Below are positions 34,001-46,690 of a DNA stretch of 64,000 nt, piece by piece. Below the pieces are notes generated by a model. The model was not told the DNA's origin. It did no database searches and saw only the letters and a list, made by a program, of their open reading frames with translations. The position numbers were made by a program, and so were the translations under genes. Numbering within the stretch: position 1 is the first letter of the stretch; the number at the start of each line of letters is the position of its first letter. The DNA is from Syngnathus acus (Eukaryota; Chordata; Actinopteri; Syngnathiformes; Syngnathidae): assembly GCF_901709675.1 (NCBI RefSeq), contig NC_051103.1, positions 4,697,501 to 4,761,500 of the forward strand, given 5' to 3'.

Positions 34001-34905
34001 TATTAAATAATCTTTACGCGTCAGAGTGCACCTCTCGCAGTGTTCGCGTCAGCGGAGCGAGAGCGCAATTAGGTCAGGCTGGTAGAATAACCGTTTCATC
34101 CCGGCCTTAAAGCGGCAGGACACCTCGTGCTTGATATTCACCTCAAGCCCGGAGAGGGTCGCTTGCAAAGCGGTCCGAGGCCGGCGGGGTCATCCAAGCA
34201 CACGCTGAAAGAACCTTGTGTCTTTCCAAGGAATGTCTGATTAATTTGATCGATTTTTACGGTCAATCCAGGTTATTTTTAGGAAGATAACCTTTAACAA
34301 CATATATATGAGAGTGATGCCCAAATTTGCATACTGTAAATTATATAACGTTGTATCTGTGGAAATTACATTTATCTCCTTTTTGCTTCCAAATGACTTC
34401 ATCAAATCGTTTCTATAGATGGAGGCGGCTCATATGCACAAATTAGAAGATAATTCCCATGAAGCCTTAAGAGATAAAACGTGTCGTTTACTGAGAGTTG
34501 AAGCTCATCAATACACGGCAAGAGTCTGCGTTTCCATGGCTAATCTCTTTATTGCATGTCTCGTGACAAAGTGTCCCAGAATGGATCGTCGCTGGCGATA
34601 TTTTAGGTTCTTCAACTATGTTAATTTGCCTCAAGAATCAGGCCACGTTTCCCCCCCCCCCTAATGAGGTTGAGATAAAGACCCATATAACACATTATCC
34701 TTTTATCGATTGGGACTGCGTTTCACGGCATAAATTGCTTTGCCCGACCTTGAAATCATTGACACATTTAGTTGCCTTGAGTTGTTGTATTGCTTTTCTG
34801 TCAGTAGAACGGATCCACTCATGAAAGCGGTGCCCTTAAGACACAAATTCTGTTCTGCCGCCACACTCGTAACTTGAAACATTCATCCCTGCTGTTTTGT
34901 CATGG

Positions 34906-34920
34906 CCACCAGGGGGCAGT
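34906..34920 (+). promoter_or_regulatory. CTCF-like site
   Basis: CCACCAGGGGGCAGT matches the CTCF core (CCASYAGRKGGCR) at every position. The next bases, CAGTACAATGCA, also follow the CTCF-like word in the 153-bp inverted repeats. That suggests a repeat-dispersed motif. Confidence 0.5.
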
Positions 34921-36050
34921 ACAATGCAGCAGCTTTGTAATAATAGTCGTTCTTCACAGAGGATAAAGAATATGCGTTTTTTTCCAGACACAAAAGGCTA
35001 GCCTAGCTTGATGACTGCAATTTCAAGTGAAAGAGCTCTATTGGTGTTATGATGTTTTGTTATCAGAAAGCCAACAGGGCCATGAATTTTTAATATACAA
35101 TGGAATTTGAGATTGGAGCCACGTATTAAAGAGGAATTGCGAAAAGACAAGATATTTTTGCACCGGATGGCGTCAGTTATTGTCTGGATTGCATTATCCT
35201 TCATCTTCGTAAAGCCTCCGTAAGACCTTGCAAAAACATGACACACGTGCACAGTTTCCAATCACGACGCAGTGCAAAGCATTCCGACCCTGGAACAAAT
35301 CCTCTCCATTGTGCCTCCCGTGCGTTGACTGTGTGTTAGCCAGCTGGTGCAGTCGCAGCTGCTTGCACATTAGCTCAAGTTGCGCGCTTGCATTCATCAG
35401 CACCGAGCGAGCACGGCGGCGGGGGGAGATAATGGGTCCAGGACGATGATGAGTCCTTGCTAGCCGCGGCAGCTAGCATGTCCTCGGCGGCAGTGTGTCC
35501 CCCCCCCCCCCCCTTCTCCTCCTCCCACCCGTACTGCACCGCTGCCTCGGCTCGTGAGCGTCACGACTATAAAGCTAGTGAGCCACTTATTTTGTCTGTG
35601 CGGGCTGTCGTCATGGTGCAGCCAGACTGGGTGATGAGCCATCAGGCCTTATCACTGTCATGTTGCACTGAAGAGCCTTTTGGATGGCTGGATTTCTCCG
35701 CTCCCAGCTGCCGAGCCTGAATTACCGCCTCATACGATTGAGTGAAATGATTGCTGGTGTGCAACTTGTTACCTTGTGTGGAGCTACTCGCCTTCAAATA
35801 CTCCGGCCATACATTTATTCGGCATCCCGACACAATTTCATCTTTGTATTGTGGTAATCATTTTTTATCGTGGCGTCCATAAAGAGGTGACTGCGGAATG
35901 CAAATGCAGCCACGCTAATGGAATCGTAATGTAATGAAGTGCGCGTAATATGACCAATAATGAGGTGTGGTTATCGAGCGTTGATGGCGTCAGTCTCGCC
36001 TTTTTGTTGTTTTCGCTTCTCGCCGCATGACAACCGCTTCGCTACAAAAC

Positions 36051-36398
36051 CATTAGTACAGGGGTGTCAAACTCATTTTTATGGCGGGCCGCATTGTAGT
36101 CATAGCTTCTTTCGGAGGGCCGTTATGACTGTCAACCCAAATAAATGTACGAGCACCTCATATTATATACAGTCAAAGCGACAAAACAAACTGACAAATA
36201 ACTCGTTTTCAAATCAGACGAGTAAAAACTGGTCAAATATTAAAAAAAACCCGGATATTATTAAAAGTGAAGACAATTTGCAATTCTAGTAATGACACAC
36301 GAATCTAATGCACAATTTGTCTTCGCGGGCCACATAAAATGATGTGGCGGGCCGTATTTGGCCCCCGGGGCCTTGAGTTTGACACCTGCGCATTAGTA
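36051..36398. mobile_element. Non-autonomous hAT transposon (MITE) with 8-bp target duplication
   Basis: The element is 36059-36390 (332 bp). Its ends are inverted: CAGGGGTGTCAAACTCA on the left, and GGTGTCAAACTCA in reverse complement on the right. CATTAGTA is duplicated exactly at 36051-36058 and 36391-36398, the 8-bp target size of hAT elements. Inner parts repeat GCGGGCC words near both ends. There is no transposase frame, so it depends on an autonomous relative. Confidence 0.92.
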
Positions 36399-39300
36399 CG
36401 TCCGACGAAGATGCATGAAGATTGCACCTTTGTTGATTCGCCGGATATTGATCAATCGCCGCGAAAGTTACTCGTTGAAATTGCCGAATTAAATTGGGCA
36501 GAACTGAGACAGATGTGTCGCAGTAAATTAAACAAGCGGTCCTGTCTGCTGGCTGACAGCACAATGGTGATTAGGGTTTCACGCGAGCCGCCCGACATTA
36601 TTTATAGCTTTGCTGAGGCCCGTCTGCACTTGAATAGACCCACAGTCCATTGACTGGGCACATTACGGGAGGCCGCTCGGTAGCAAGAGGGGGCTTCAAA
36701 ATGCTTTTATTTCCTCATGTCGAGGTGTATTTTCATCTAAATGAAGGCGGGCGCCCCCGAGTGTGTTGTTTCTACACCTTACATGTATGAAATATGTTGA
36801 CTCGCTTCCAGGCGGGGCTCCTTTTTCCTCCACGGTGATTTGACTTGCATTCAGCCGTTCCTATTATTATTTTTCTTTTAGGATACGTATGTCGGAGTGT
36901 GGGAAATGACATAGAACTGTCATTTCCAATTTGTTTAATTTATGTCCAGTAGGATAGCGCAAGTGTTTAATTGCGCCACTGTGTTTGTTTTAATTACAAA
37001 ATCATTTGAAGGATGCTCGTTGCGTAAGAGTTTGTTATTAGTGCCCCAGGTCGGGAGGATTTTCTCATTCTTGTTTGGCACCAAGCCCAAGAATCCATGA
37101 ATTTAGCGGGTGGCTGTCAGGGGCGCTGCTTGGGGGGTGGAGCCAAAACTGGTTCCTGCTCTCAATTGGCTCTTTGTCATTTCCTCCATGTGACTGAACC
37201 GTGTCTCTGTGGCTCGCTTGTGTGCAGATGCGAATACCTTGCCTGGCTTTCATTAGGCGTAAGCCTCCTATTTAACCACAAAGCAAAGTCTCTTCATCCT
37301 CCGACTATTGTTTTCATTTCCAATGAACCCGAGTTTGAAGCCTGGCTCACCATGCATGAAATACACGGCTTTCGCTTGGCACTATTGAAACCCGTGATCC
37401 AACCCAGGCCGTGCTCTCAAAACGGCGTCAATGATGTAACGCTGCCGCTGCTGTGTGCCAGCCAGCAAGACATATTTTTCCACTTAAGGGATTCCAATAT
37501 TTGTCCGTCTCATGCCAGTGGTGGGCTCCTTTTCTACTTTGACATGTGGCGGAATCCTTCCGAGAGAAGCTGTCCGGCTGCTCGTTTAGCAGATTTGCAG
37601 GTATGATAAATGTTACTAATCACCTATTGGCCCCAAAGGTCAAGCCTTTTCCTGGTCACCCATCACCCTCCTCCTTCCTGCTGTCTTCAAACAGCACCCC
37701 GCGGATAGCCTTTATCTTGCTCGGGCAATATTTTGTCCAGATGACACCGCTATGCACTTTCCTTGTCTGCAGCCAAGTGTGAGATTGTTTATCTTCCACG
37801 TAGCCTCTGGAAATTCATTGATTCGAAAGGTGATTCCATTTGGAGAATCACAGCGGGAATTTTTATGTTCCCCGAGAAGGCCCGGCGACCAGTCCGGGGT
37901 GTGGTTGACCAGTCACTGGAATTTTCCATCCGGTTTCAAGGCATGGTGCAATGTTGCGGCAGACCTTCAGATGTTTCTCAGCGTACAGACTTGACTCAGG
38001 AGGTGACACGTTGGTGTGAAGGCACTTTTGATTGCTAGCAGCACAAATGTCCGCTTGTCTATTTGTAATTAATATCACTGAATGTACCGCTCTGTAAATT
38101 ACATTTGCTTGCACAATCGCTGGCTTTGTGTGCAGCGCTCATGTGCTCCTAATGCTAACACAGCTGTGACGCATAAGATGAATAAATCTAATTCCAGTGT
38201 AAAAACAAAAAAATCTAATTTTACCACGATATTAATTTTTTATTCATTATATTTAATGCCCAAGTCGTTTTCAAGGGCAACTCTATCTCAGGTATGAATC
38301 TTGCTTCCACCCTCACAACGTCAAGTTTCCTGGATGAAGTCCAAGCATGCTCTTCCTTTCCCTTCCTCTTCTCAACTTTAATGTCTCATTTGAGACTGAT
38401 TGAGCAATTTCACTGCTAAGCTGCGTGACTTAAATAATGTTTGATGAAGACTTGGCAAATCTATTTTGTCCTTACATTGTGCTTTGATGGATTGAGCCTG
38501 TATTTTTCGGCCATTTATCTACATTTTTAGTATTTCTAAATAACACCAAAAAAAAGTTTGAAGGGCTTTTATGGGGCGGTGTTAGGATCGAAGGTATTGT
38601 CTAGTGCCAGCGAGGGGCTTTGCATGAAAGTTCAAATTTGCATACAAATCTCCAAAAATGGGGATCTGTGTAGCTTGGGCAGGCAGCAGTTAAAATTCCT
38701 CAAGTCTTTCAGAAATGTTTTATTTGCCTTTGCTCCCATCACGGAGTGTCTCGGGAGGCTCCGGGCGCTGAGATCATAAAGCCTGGTGGAACATCAAAAC
38801 ACAACTTTTTTTTTTAAACACTTACCTTTCACATACTTGGTGCTGTGTAATTTTCCACAACAGTTGCTTTCCAAGCTAGACAACTTTTGAGGTTGCGTAG
38901 GCTCCACATTTTGAAAATCAATAACAACTCCAAGTATTTGTCATTGGGATGTCGGTTACGTAATCCATCGGTGTGTTTTCTTGCCCGTCGTATAGCAACT
39001 GGAATGTTTTATGCTAGGATGTGTCTGACAGGTGGCCGCGAGATGCTAATTGATGAATGATCAGGAGTGATATACGAGCGCCCGCGACTAGACCAAACAT
39101 AAAGACCCCGAGCTTGGTTGCCACCCTAAATCATTTCCAACCAAGCCTGTAAAGCCTCATTTGCATATGAAAGAGAGTTTGGAGGACCGCCGTCTTTTTC
39201 AAATCTATTGTCAACACTTTGCGGCGACATTATGTTTTGTGGTTGATGAATAATGACAACAAAGATAGTCATGAAATAAGCATTAGTCAGCAGTAATGAA

Positions 39301-42300
39301 TGATTCACATCACCACAAATAAAGTTGCTTTTCCTTCTTTTAGGATGTTAGAAATAATTCATTGCTGCATAGAAAGAGCTCATTGATTAATAATTAACGA
39401 TTATCATTTTGTTTCTATGACCCCGCCATTGCATATTTGATCACAAATAAGACGTTGGTGACTTCTTTTTTGGCAACCATGTGACATCTGCCTCTTCCTC
39501 TCCTCAGTGTGGATGTGCTCCATCCCGCTGGGGAGGATTGCATGACCCTCTTCATTGTTCTGTTCGGCTGACTAAAGGACAAAGGCGAGTCTGGATGGAG
39601 CGTGTGTGAATTTGCATCCTTCCATTGGGATCTTCTATGTCAAGAAAGGTCATGTGATCCATATGTGACGAAAGGGGGTTTCCACTGCTGAGATCCAGAG
39701 GCAGGCTCAGATTGTGTTTATAGTTTGCTGATAGCGTTTTACTGAAGCCAGATTGTTAGTGGGGGGGCGGGTGAAATTGAAATTGCGGCTTTCCATGTTG
39801 ATGGGCTGCCGTGACCTGACACCTGCGCTCTCCCGGTTCCTGATTGGCAGTGGCGGGTTAACGCTGTCACAATGACTAACAGTACGTCCCGCAACTGATG
39901 ATTGATTTCACTTGAGTGTGAAAGCGGCTACGATGAAACCCTTTTAACCAGCAGCTCTTGAGGAACACAAATCACAGTCTCGGGTGCCAGTGATGGGTCT
40001 GACATTGAGTATCATGAGATACCGCTCTCCGCTTGCCGCAATTGAGACCTTCACATGTGGTAAATGGTGTCGCCTTTGAAAAGCAGATGGACCTAGCTGG
40101 CTGGGATCCAGCAGCGAGGGGGCCCCATTTTCTACTTATGTGTGCATTAAAGGTGAACGTCTGCAGTACGTTGCTTTCACCCATCGTCAGGGATGAAGAT
40201 GTGATTCCCCAAGACTCCATTCCTGTCCACTCCAATCATCGCGCAGAGACCACCTCGTTGCACAAAATGGCTTCACGCCATCAAGTATAGTCGACATACA
40301 CTTAAGATCCACAAACAGGAAGCAAAGGAAGGAAACGAGGTCATGACTCCAGCAGGCCACATTTTCAGCGACGACAACAGGAGTCCCAATAAGAAACGCG
40401 AGAAGGTCCGAGCGATCGGAAAACCCGACAGGGTGATTTCCGGCGGAGCCTTGAGAGTCACTAAAGCTGGAAAACGTGGCTAAAGAAGCACACAAAGCTC
40501 TTCACATCTTCCCCTTTCTTTCTTCCCATCTCTCAGAGCTTAAAAGCCGCAATCGATTGGAGGGGAGATTTCCACATCCAAAGACGGCCAGATTGACGTT
40601 TTGGGGGTAAGCTCGAATTTGTCGCTCCTGTCAACTCCACATAATTGGATCCCCCCCCCCCTCTGTATCAAACTCCATCTTCAGCATTGTGAGGTTATAC
40701 TTTTAGTTTCAAACACTGGCATTGGCTCTTCCATCCAGCCCATCTCGCTCCTTCTTTCCTTCCAGTCATGATTTAGATGGGGACTTGTAAGTGGGTTGGG
40801 AAGTGGCCCCGGCGGTTGATGTGGAACACATGCCTCCAGTGATTCACACTCGGCGCGCTGTAGGTCACGGCGGTCTGCCTCGCCTGCCCACCTCGTTGTC
40901 TCGCGTGGCACTCCCGCCTCTCCATATTTGTTTTTGATCAGAATGAAGTTTTTTTTTCTTCCGCCTTGTGCCATCAACCGCAGCCATCCCATCCACTTTT
41001 CCCTCTCTTGCTCCAAATTATTATTTTTTTCTCTCTATACAGACAGAGGAAGCGATTCCTCGTGTCTCGCCTACTCGGATGGCTCGGCTCCTTATGTGAC
41101 CACGTCTGACCTCTCCTTCACTCGCACGCTTACACGAACACATATGTGCGCATCCCGCTAACTGCTGTCATGCTTTCAATTACAGCGAAATTTTTCCATG
41201 TGGCACCCGAAACAAAATGATTACTGAATAATTGAATCATTCCGCTTTTTCTTCACCATAATCACTTGACTAAATATGCTTTTATGTAGTGCTGCTCCAT
41301 TTTTACAATAGCCAGAAACCTCTTGTATAGTTTAATTTAGTGCGCGCTGTTTTTTTACGATCGCCGCAACATAACAAATGGCCTCGTAAAGTGCAGTTTT
41401 ATCCCCACGTTTATAAGTGTAAATTAGTGTAAATCTTTTAGCAAGCTGGAATCACACTTAGTTATAACTTCGAACTCAACTTACAAATGAAGGCGCCAAA
41501 CAAAAAGGGGGGGAGTTCTTCAAAGTATGCCTTGATAGCAAATCTGGAATATTTTTTAAATTGGAGCGTTGTTATAAAGCAAGCGCCCGAAAATCAGCTC
41601 GACGGTGTCGACGAGAGGGTGTAGCCGACCGTGCGGAGTAGTCTGCAGTTGCTCTTTGGGGCGCCTCCTGACAGGAACTTGGCAGGCAGAAACAAAAACA
41701 AACTCCCTGTGGTGGGCAAGCAGGCTGGGCGGTGCACCCCTCCCTCCCCTTCCCTCCCACATGTTGCCATACATGTCAGCTATTGGACTCCCAGATTCTC
41801 CTTGCACTTGTCATTCATCTCCCGCGATCTACCGCCGCCTCAGGGGGAAGAACCTTCTGCCAAGTGTCCCAAAAAGCATATGCGCAAATCCACGGCGATC
41901 ATGATGTAACTAGCGACGGCTTTCCAATCCAAAACACGCATTCTCGGAATGGCGTCCAAACAAAAATACACTCCCGCATGCCATCCAGGTCCCGACATAC
42001 GCGTAACATATGTCTCCGCCGTCCACTTTGCCGCTCGCCAAACACAGTAGAGTATTGTGCAGCCTGACTTGGTGCGTATCCAAAGCCAAAGAGAACCCAG
42101 ATTGCTCAAACAGAAAACCAGCCGGCCTATCGTGGTTACAACGACGGGAGAACATCGAGCCTAGCTTGTAAACCGTTAATATGAACGCGACGTTCATTCT
42201 CCATAAAAGAGTCAAGAATATATTCTTCTAACAAAAGCGACCTCACGCTGTGATTTGTACCCAAAAACACAATTACAAACAAAAATAGGACTTTTGAAGG

Positions 42301-42334
42301 CGCTAAAACAGATATTGGGAACACAAGCCAGGAC
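36399..42334. other. Non-coding intergenic stretch
   Basis: No coding gene is supportable; frames such as the 169-codon one at 37097 show no family motif. The sequence is mostly unique. 36400-36620 and 37080-37600 are balanced in composition and could hold conserved elements. A short C run lies at about 40652-40661. Confidence 0.5.
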
Positions 42335-42357
42335 GGGGGGGGGGGGGGGGGGGGGGG
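42335..42357. repeat. 23-nt poly(G) run
   Basis: Twenty-three consecutive G on the plus strand, the longest G run in the window. It is likely to form G-quadruplex structure and is a likely site of length error in the assembly. Confidence 0.95.
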
Positions 42358-45300
42358 TGCTGGATGTGCCACCTGTTCCCCAGAGACGCCATTAGCTTCC
42401 ACGTGCATATATCCCCGACATGCCTTTGTTACCGCTGTGTGTAAAGCGCTCACTCGCATCAAGTAAAACCTCCCACCATCCAAGACAGCATCAAGTGATG
42501 AGCACACACACACACACACAAGGTGAGGATGTGAAGGAGGCCTCGGAGACTCTTTGCAAGGTGCCGATCGATGGGCAATGAGTGCGGACAAGAAGGTTTC
42601 AGGATCGATGGGGGGGCCATTATTGAGATGGGACTACTGGGAACGGAGAAAGGAGGCGCTCACGTGTGTGTGCGTGTATATGTGTGTAAAATATGCTGAT
42701 ACCTATTCGTAGCTTGCGAGCTCGCGGAAAACTTTAGCTAACGCTTTGACGTCTCGAAATACTTTTTTGGCTGGATGGCAATTTATATTGGCATTTGGAC
42801 AGACTCTGCAGAGACGAATTCCTTAATTAATCCAAACAGGCACTGAGATCCTAAACCTAAACCGGTTTTCTCCAGAGCTTTTTCACAATTACTGCAAGAC
42901 TCCCACATTAATACCTCCTCGAGCCACGTGAAAACTTTTGCTTATTATTGTTACTGCTTGATTTATTAAAGGCGTCTATCTGGGTCAAGCATCCCCCTTC
43001 CTCCCCCACCTAAATAAGCGCCCACCCCCCTCTATGCCTCTTCCTTTTGTCTCTCATCTGGTTTTCTGTTTTTGTTAAAGGACACTTGATTAATGGTGCC
43101 ACTGACAAAGCCTCTGGCCCGCTCCGGGTTTGAGATAGGACTCCGATGGAGCTAAACCAAAACACATGTGCTCCGGACAACCCCGGGGAATCCCTGAGGG
43201 GAGAAGGAGAGGACGGACAGAAACTGCAGTAGTCACAAGTTGTCCATACATTGATGAAGACCTGAAACGGGTCTCCTAATAATTCCGAATCCAAATATTC
43301 CTCCCGGTTTGATAGAGAACGAGATGTTCCTGTCGAAAAAACCTCAACGTTACACGAATAGCGCCTCCGCCCAACATTCAGGGCTCGTGCCAGTGTAAGC
43401 AGGGACGCGGTGCGGGTTAGCTAGGCCGACCCATCCGGGAGACGATGCAGCTGGTCAGCAAGGTCACCGTCCAACAGCAACACCAGAGGAAAGACGGAGG
43501 ACTTCAGAAGAGTCGTTCGCCGGCCTTTTTTCCCTCTCTCGGCTTTCCCGCGGGATGATCTTGAGGCCTTCCTTTGGCTCTACGGGGATTAACTGTGGCT
43601 TGCGGGGAGCCGAGCGAGGAGTCAGGCAGCGAGCAACCATGCAGAAACTGAAGCCGTCCAACAGAAAGTTATTGTTGATCCAGTTAGGTTGTGTTCACAC
43701 TTGCAATGTTTACTTTTGCTTCTTTTTTTTTTTCCCCTTCAAGAACCTAGTGACTTCTTCACCGTATTACGCACGCACTCGGGGCTGACAATAAGGCGCT
43801 CGTAACACACTTTGCATGTGTTTTTAGGTTACAACAAATCTCGAAATTGACTAACAGGGTCGCGCCGATATTGCGGTTCGCATTTATCGTCATCCAAATC
43901 CCCGAATGTTTGACACACATTGGTGTGGTTTTAAAAGCTGATGTGGAAAATACGCTGGGGACTGTTAACAATAGACACGCTGATTAGGATTGACGGTCAA
44001 ATGGGACAACGGCGGTTGTGTTTCTTGAATTAAACTGTGAACATGTTAATAATTCACACTGAAAGGCTTTTAGTTCTGTGGTTTGTTTCACTTTTCCACA
44101 GTCATAGCTTTTATCAGACTCCTCTTCTAGTTACCCGAAGATACTATGTGCCCAATCTAGTCTTTATCGCCTATCCCCGAGGGGGGCGGAGCTATTCGCT
44201 TTATAATTTACGAGATTTGCCTGCCTTGTTCTCTTTTCTCTTTGCTTCAATGTCAGATTTAGTATCTGGCCTAAGGCCTTAACAGCCTTGTATCGGATAA
44301 CGTTTTAACTCTTGTTCAACCATCGAGGTTCACCTCTAATGTGGAAACTTCAGCTTAGGAAGTCCATTTTTTTTTTTCCAGAGCAATAGAAATAATCTTG
44401 TTGACTTTACTAATTGCACTGACAATGTTTTAAATCACAACATCATCCAATCCCAAACCTCAAAACTTTGGCCTGGTTGTCTTTCTTCCCAACTATTGGT
44501 CTCTCCTCTACTGTCCCATCCTTCTCGTCTCCCCGCGGTCTCATTACAGTCCATGCGGGTTCTCTTAGGCAAAGTCTCCGCTTGACTGAGCATGCCACTC
44601 GCACTAGCAAGGGGCCCAAACCCGCCCGTGCTCTATTATTACCACAAAGCTGACAGAGTATGAAGTCGCCTCCTGTTGCTGAGTGCGAGGTGAACACGGG
44701 CTTGCGTGCTTTTGAAGTGGTGGACATAAAAAATGCACCCACCTGCATAATATTTAAAGACGACTTGTAGCTCTCACACTGACACCACATACTGAAAACA
44801 TTTGTCTTTTTTTTTTCCCAAGCCCACCTATGTGGTCCAACCTGTGGGATGCTCCGCTTGTCTTCCTTTCTACCGAGTGACTGATGTATGTGTGCATGTC
44901 ACTGTTTTGCTAGTGTCCAGTTACACGGATGATGGGGCTGTGTGTGCAGGAATGAGCCAGCAGTGACCCTGGCAGGTCAACATCACCACCACATGAATCG
45001 TATATGTCAAGCACGGACCCCCCCTTGATAGTTTCTCTGCGGGTCACGTGGCATTGATGCATGCGGCCGCTCTCACCTGTTGATCTTTAAGTAAGCATTT
45101 GTATGATGTCATCGTATTTAAATTTACATGTGGTAGGCGAGCGGTAGCTTTGTCTCGCCAACATGACTAACGAGGCGTCCGAGCGTCACATTACTGTCCA
45201 ACGTGCGGCCATTTTCAAAGACGCTCCACACACACTGGCAACACCCAACTTGTTTACAAGGGCCTGTCCTTATGATGAATAAACAGGGACGTGTTCGTTT

Positions 45301-46279
45301 TTTAATGATGGCGTACACAATCCGGCGCGCTTGAATATTGACAGAAAGATTGAGAGTGTTCTCAAGGGCCGTTCCAACATGACGCATGACTCTGGTTCCC
45401 CCCCCCCCCCCTCCTCCCTTGCCCTTCATTTTTACCCTCCCACCACAGTACCTCGGCTTTTTATTTATCTTCGACAGTGGCTTGTAAACACGTAAACACA
45501 TTTATCAATTGGGGTCAGCCAATACGGAAAGCATCAGTTACACGGATGAAAAGAATGTGATAATAAAAACGGGGGGAAAATCGCAGAATAATGAGAAAAG
45601 ACGTATGAAAGCGCATTCGGTTGCTCACTGGATGTGGAAAATGTGGTTTGCTTGTTACTCTTGAACTTACACCCTGCTGTCACAAGATGGCGCCAAAACC
45701 CTGGACCTGTAGGAAAGTAGTAATTGGTCTCAAGGAAGTATGTTGAAGGCATCTAGACAGGGGTTTCTTCATGAAATTTTTCAACGTGTGTGTAGAAGAG
45801 GGTCTTTATAATCGTGTCTTTGGGATTCAGGTTTGTAAATCACTGTAATAATTAACAGAGCCCCCTAGATGGCGGTGTTGTTTTGCTTTGTATGAATGAT
45901 GATAGTTGTTTTAGTTTTTTTCCACTGGTATTAGTTCGAGTTATTGTTGAGTCGTCGCCGATACCAAGTACCGATACCACAAGTATGTGTCGATACCTGT
46001 TGCGTCTAAGAGGCTTCTTCTCAGTCCTGTTTTTTTTTTTTTTTTTGTGAGCTCATGTTTAGCTCTAAACCGCAATATTCCTCCTTTGACAATTAGCTGT
46101 TGACCCACTTTGAGCATAAAGGTGACGGCTCCTCACCCGAGGCGAATGGCTGAGTGGATGGTTAGCCTGGGGAGAAGGATGTCAAGGCTAATTGATTCCT
46201 GCATTTGTCGCAGCGCCGCTGATTGATGGCCATCTTGCCTTGTTGGCTTTTTTAACCCCATCATATGATTACATTTAAA
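42358..46279. other. Non-coding intergenic stretch
   Basis: No coding gene is supportable. 43370-43660 is CpG-rich but holds no recognisable exon. 45881-45896 (AGCCCCCTAGATGGCG) is weakly CTCF-like. A C run lies at about 45399-45411 and a T run at about 46029-46046. Confidence 0.5.
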
Positions 46280-46690
46280 TGTGTAATCTCGCCGGGTGCG
46301 TATGAATGCGGCGGAGGATGGGAGTTGACGGCGGTGTAGCGCCCCGAGCGCCCCGTTCTCCATCACCCCCCCCCCGCCCGCCACCACGGCATGCTGATAA
46401 ATGTGTTTTTCTTAAAGGAGTTTCTTTTAATGTTAGTGTGTGTGCGTGTTTGCTAATGCGGCGCAGGGCCGTGCTTCGGGGCTTGGAGGCAGGCAGACTC
46501 GGAGGCAGGCCCGCAACCTCGACCCCGGCATCATTTGTTTGGACGAGGGCCGTCAGCGCCTGTCGGGCGGCCCATGATGAAGTGTCAGTCGGTAATTGTC
46601 CCCACCAAGCAGCCACATCTCACGGGGGTGATGGGGGACTTAGGAAGAGGGGGACAACGGGGGAGGCAGGGAGCTGACAGAGAGAGAAAT
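46280..46690. promoter_or_regulatory. GC-rich island
   Basis: A locally GC- and CpG-rich block (GCGTATGAATGCGGCGGAGG, TAGCGCCCCGAGCGCCCCG) in the middle of the gene desert. It has no recognisable exon or direction. It could be a CpG island or a regulatory element. Confidence 0.25.

Larger units (their letters stand above)
31800..36050. other. Non-coding intergenic stretch
   Basis: No coding gene is supportable. ACCATATTG at 32263-32271 and CAATATGGT at 32282-32290 form a small hairpin. 33940-34230 looks enhancer-like and holds two TCF/LEF-type words. 34906-34920 is a strong CTCF-like word. 35290-35560 is CpG-rich and includes a C run at about 35500-35513. Confidence 0.5.

Noticed and set aside
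45950-46000. CCGATACC/ACCAAGTA words as a second hAT end
   Set aside because: Only short repeated words; no inverted partner or target duplication was found nearby.
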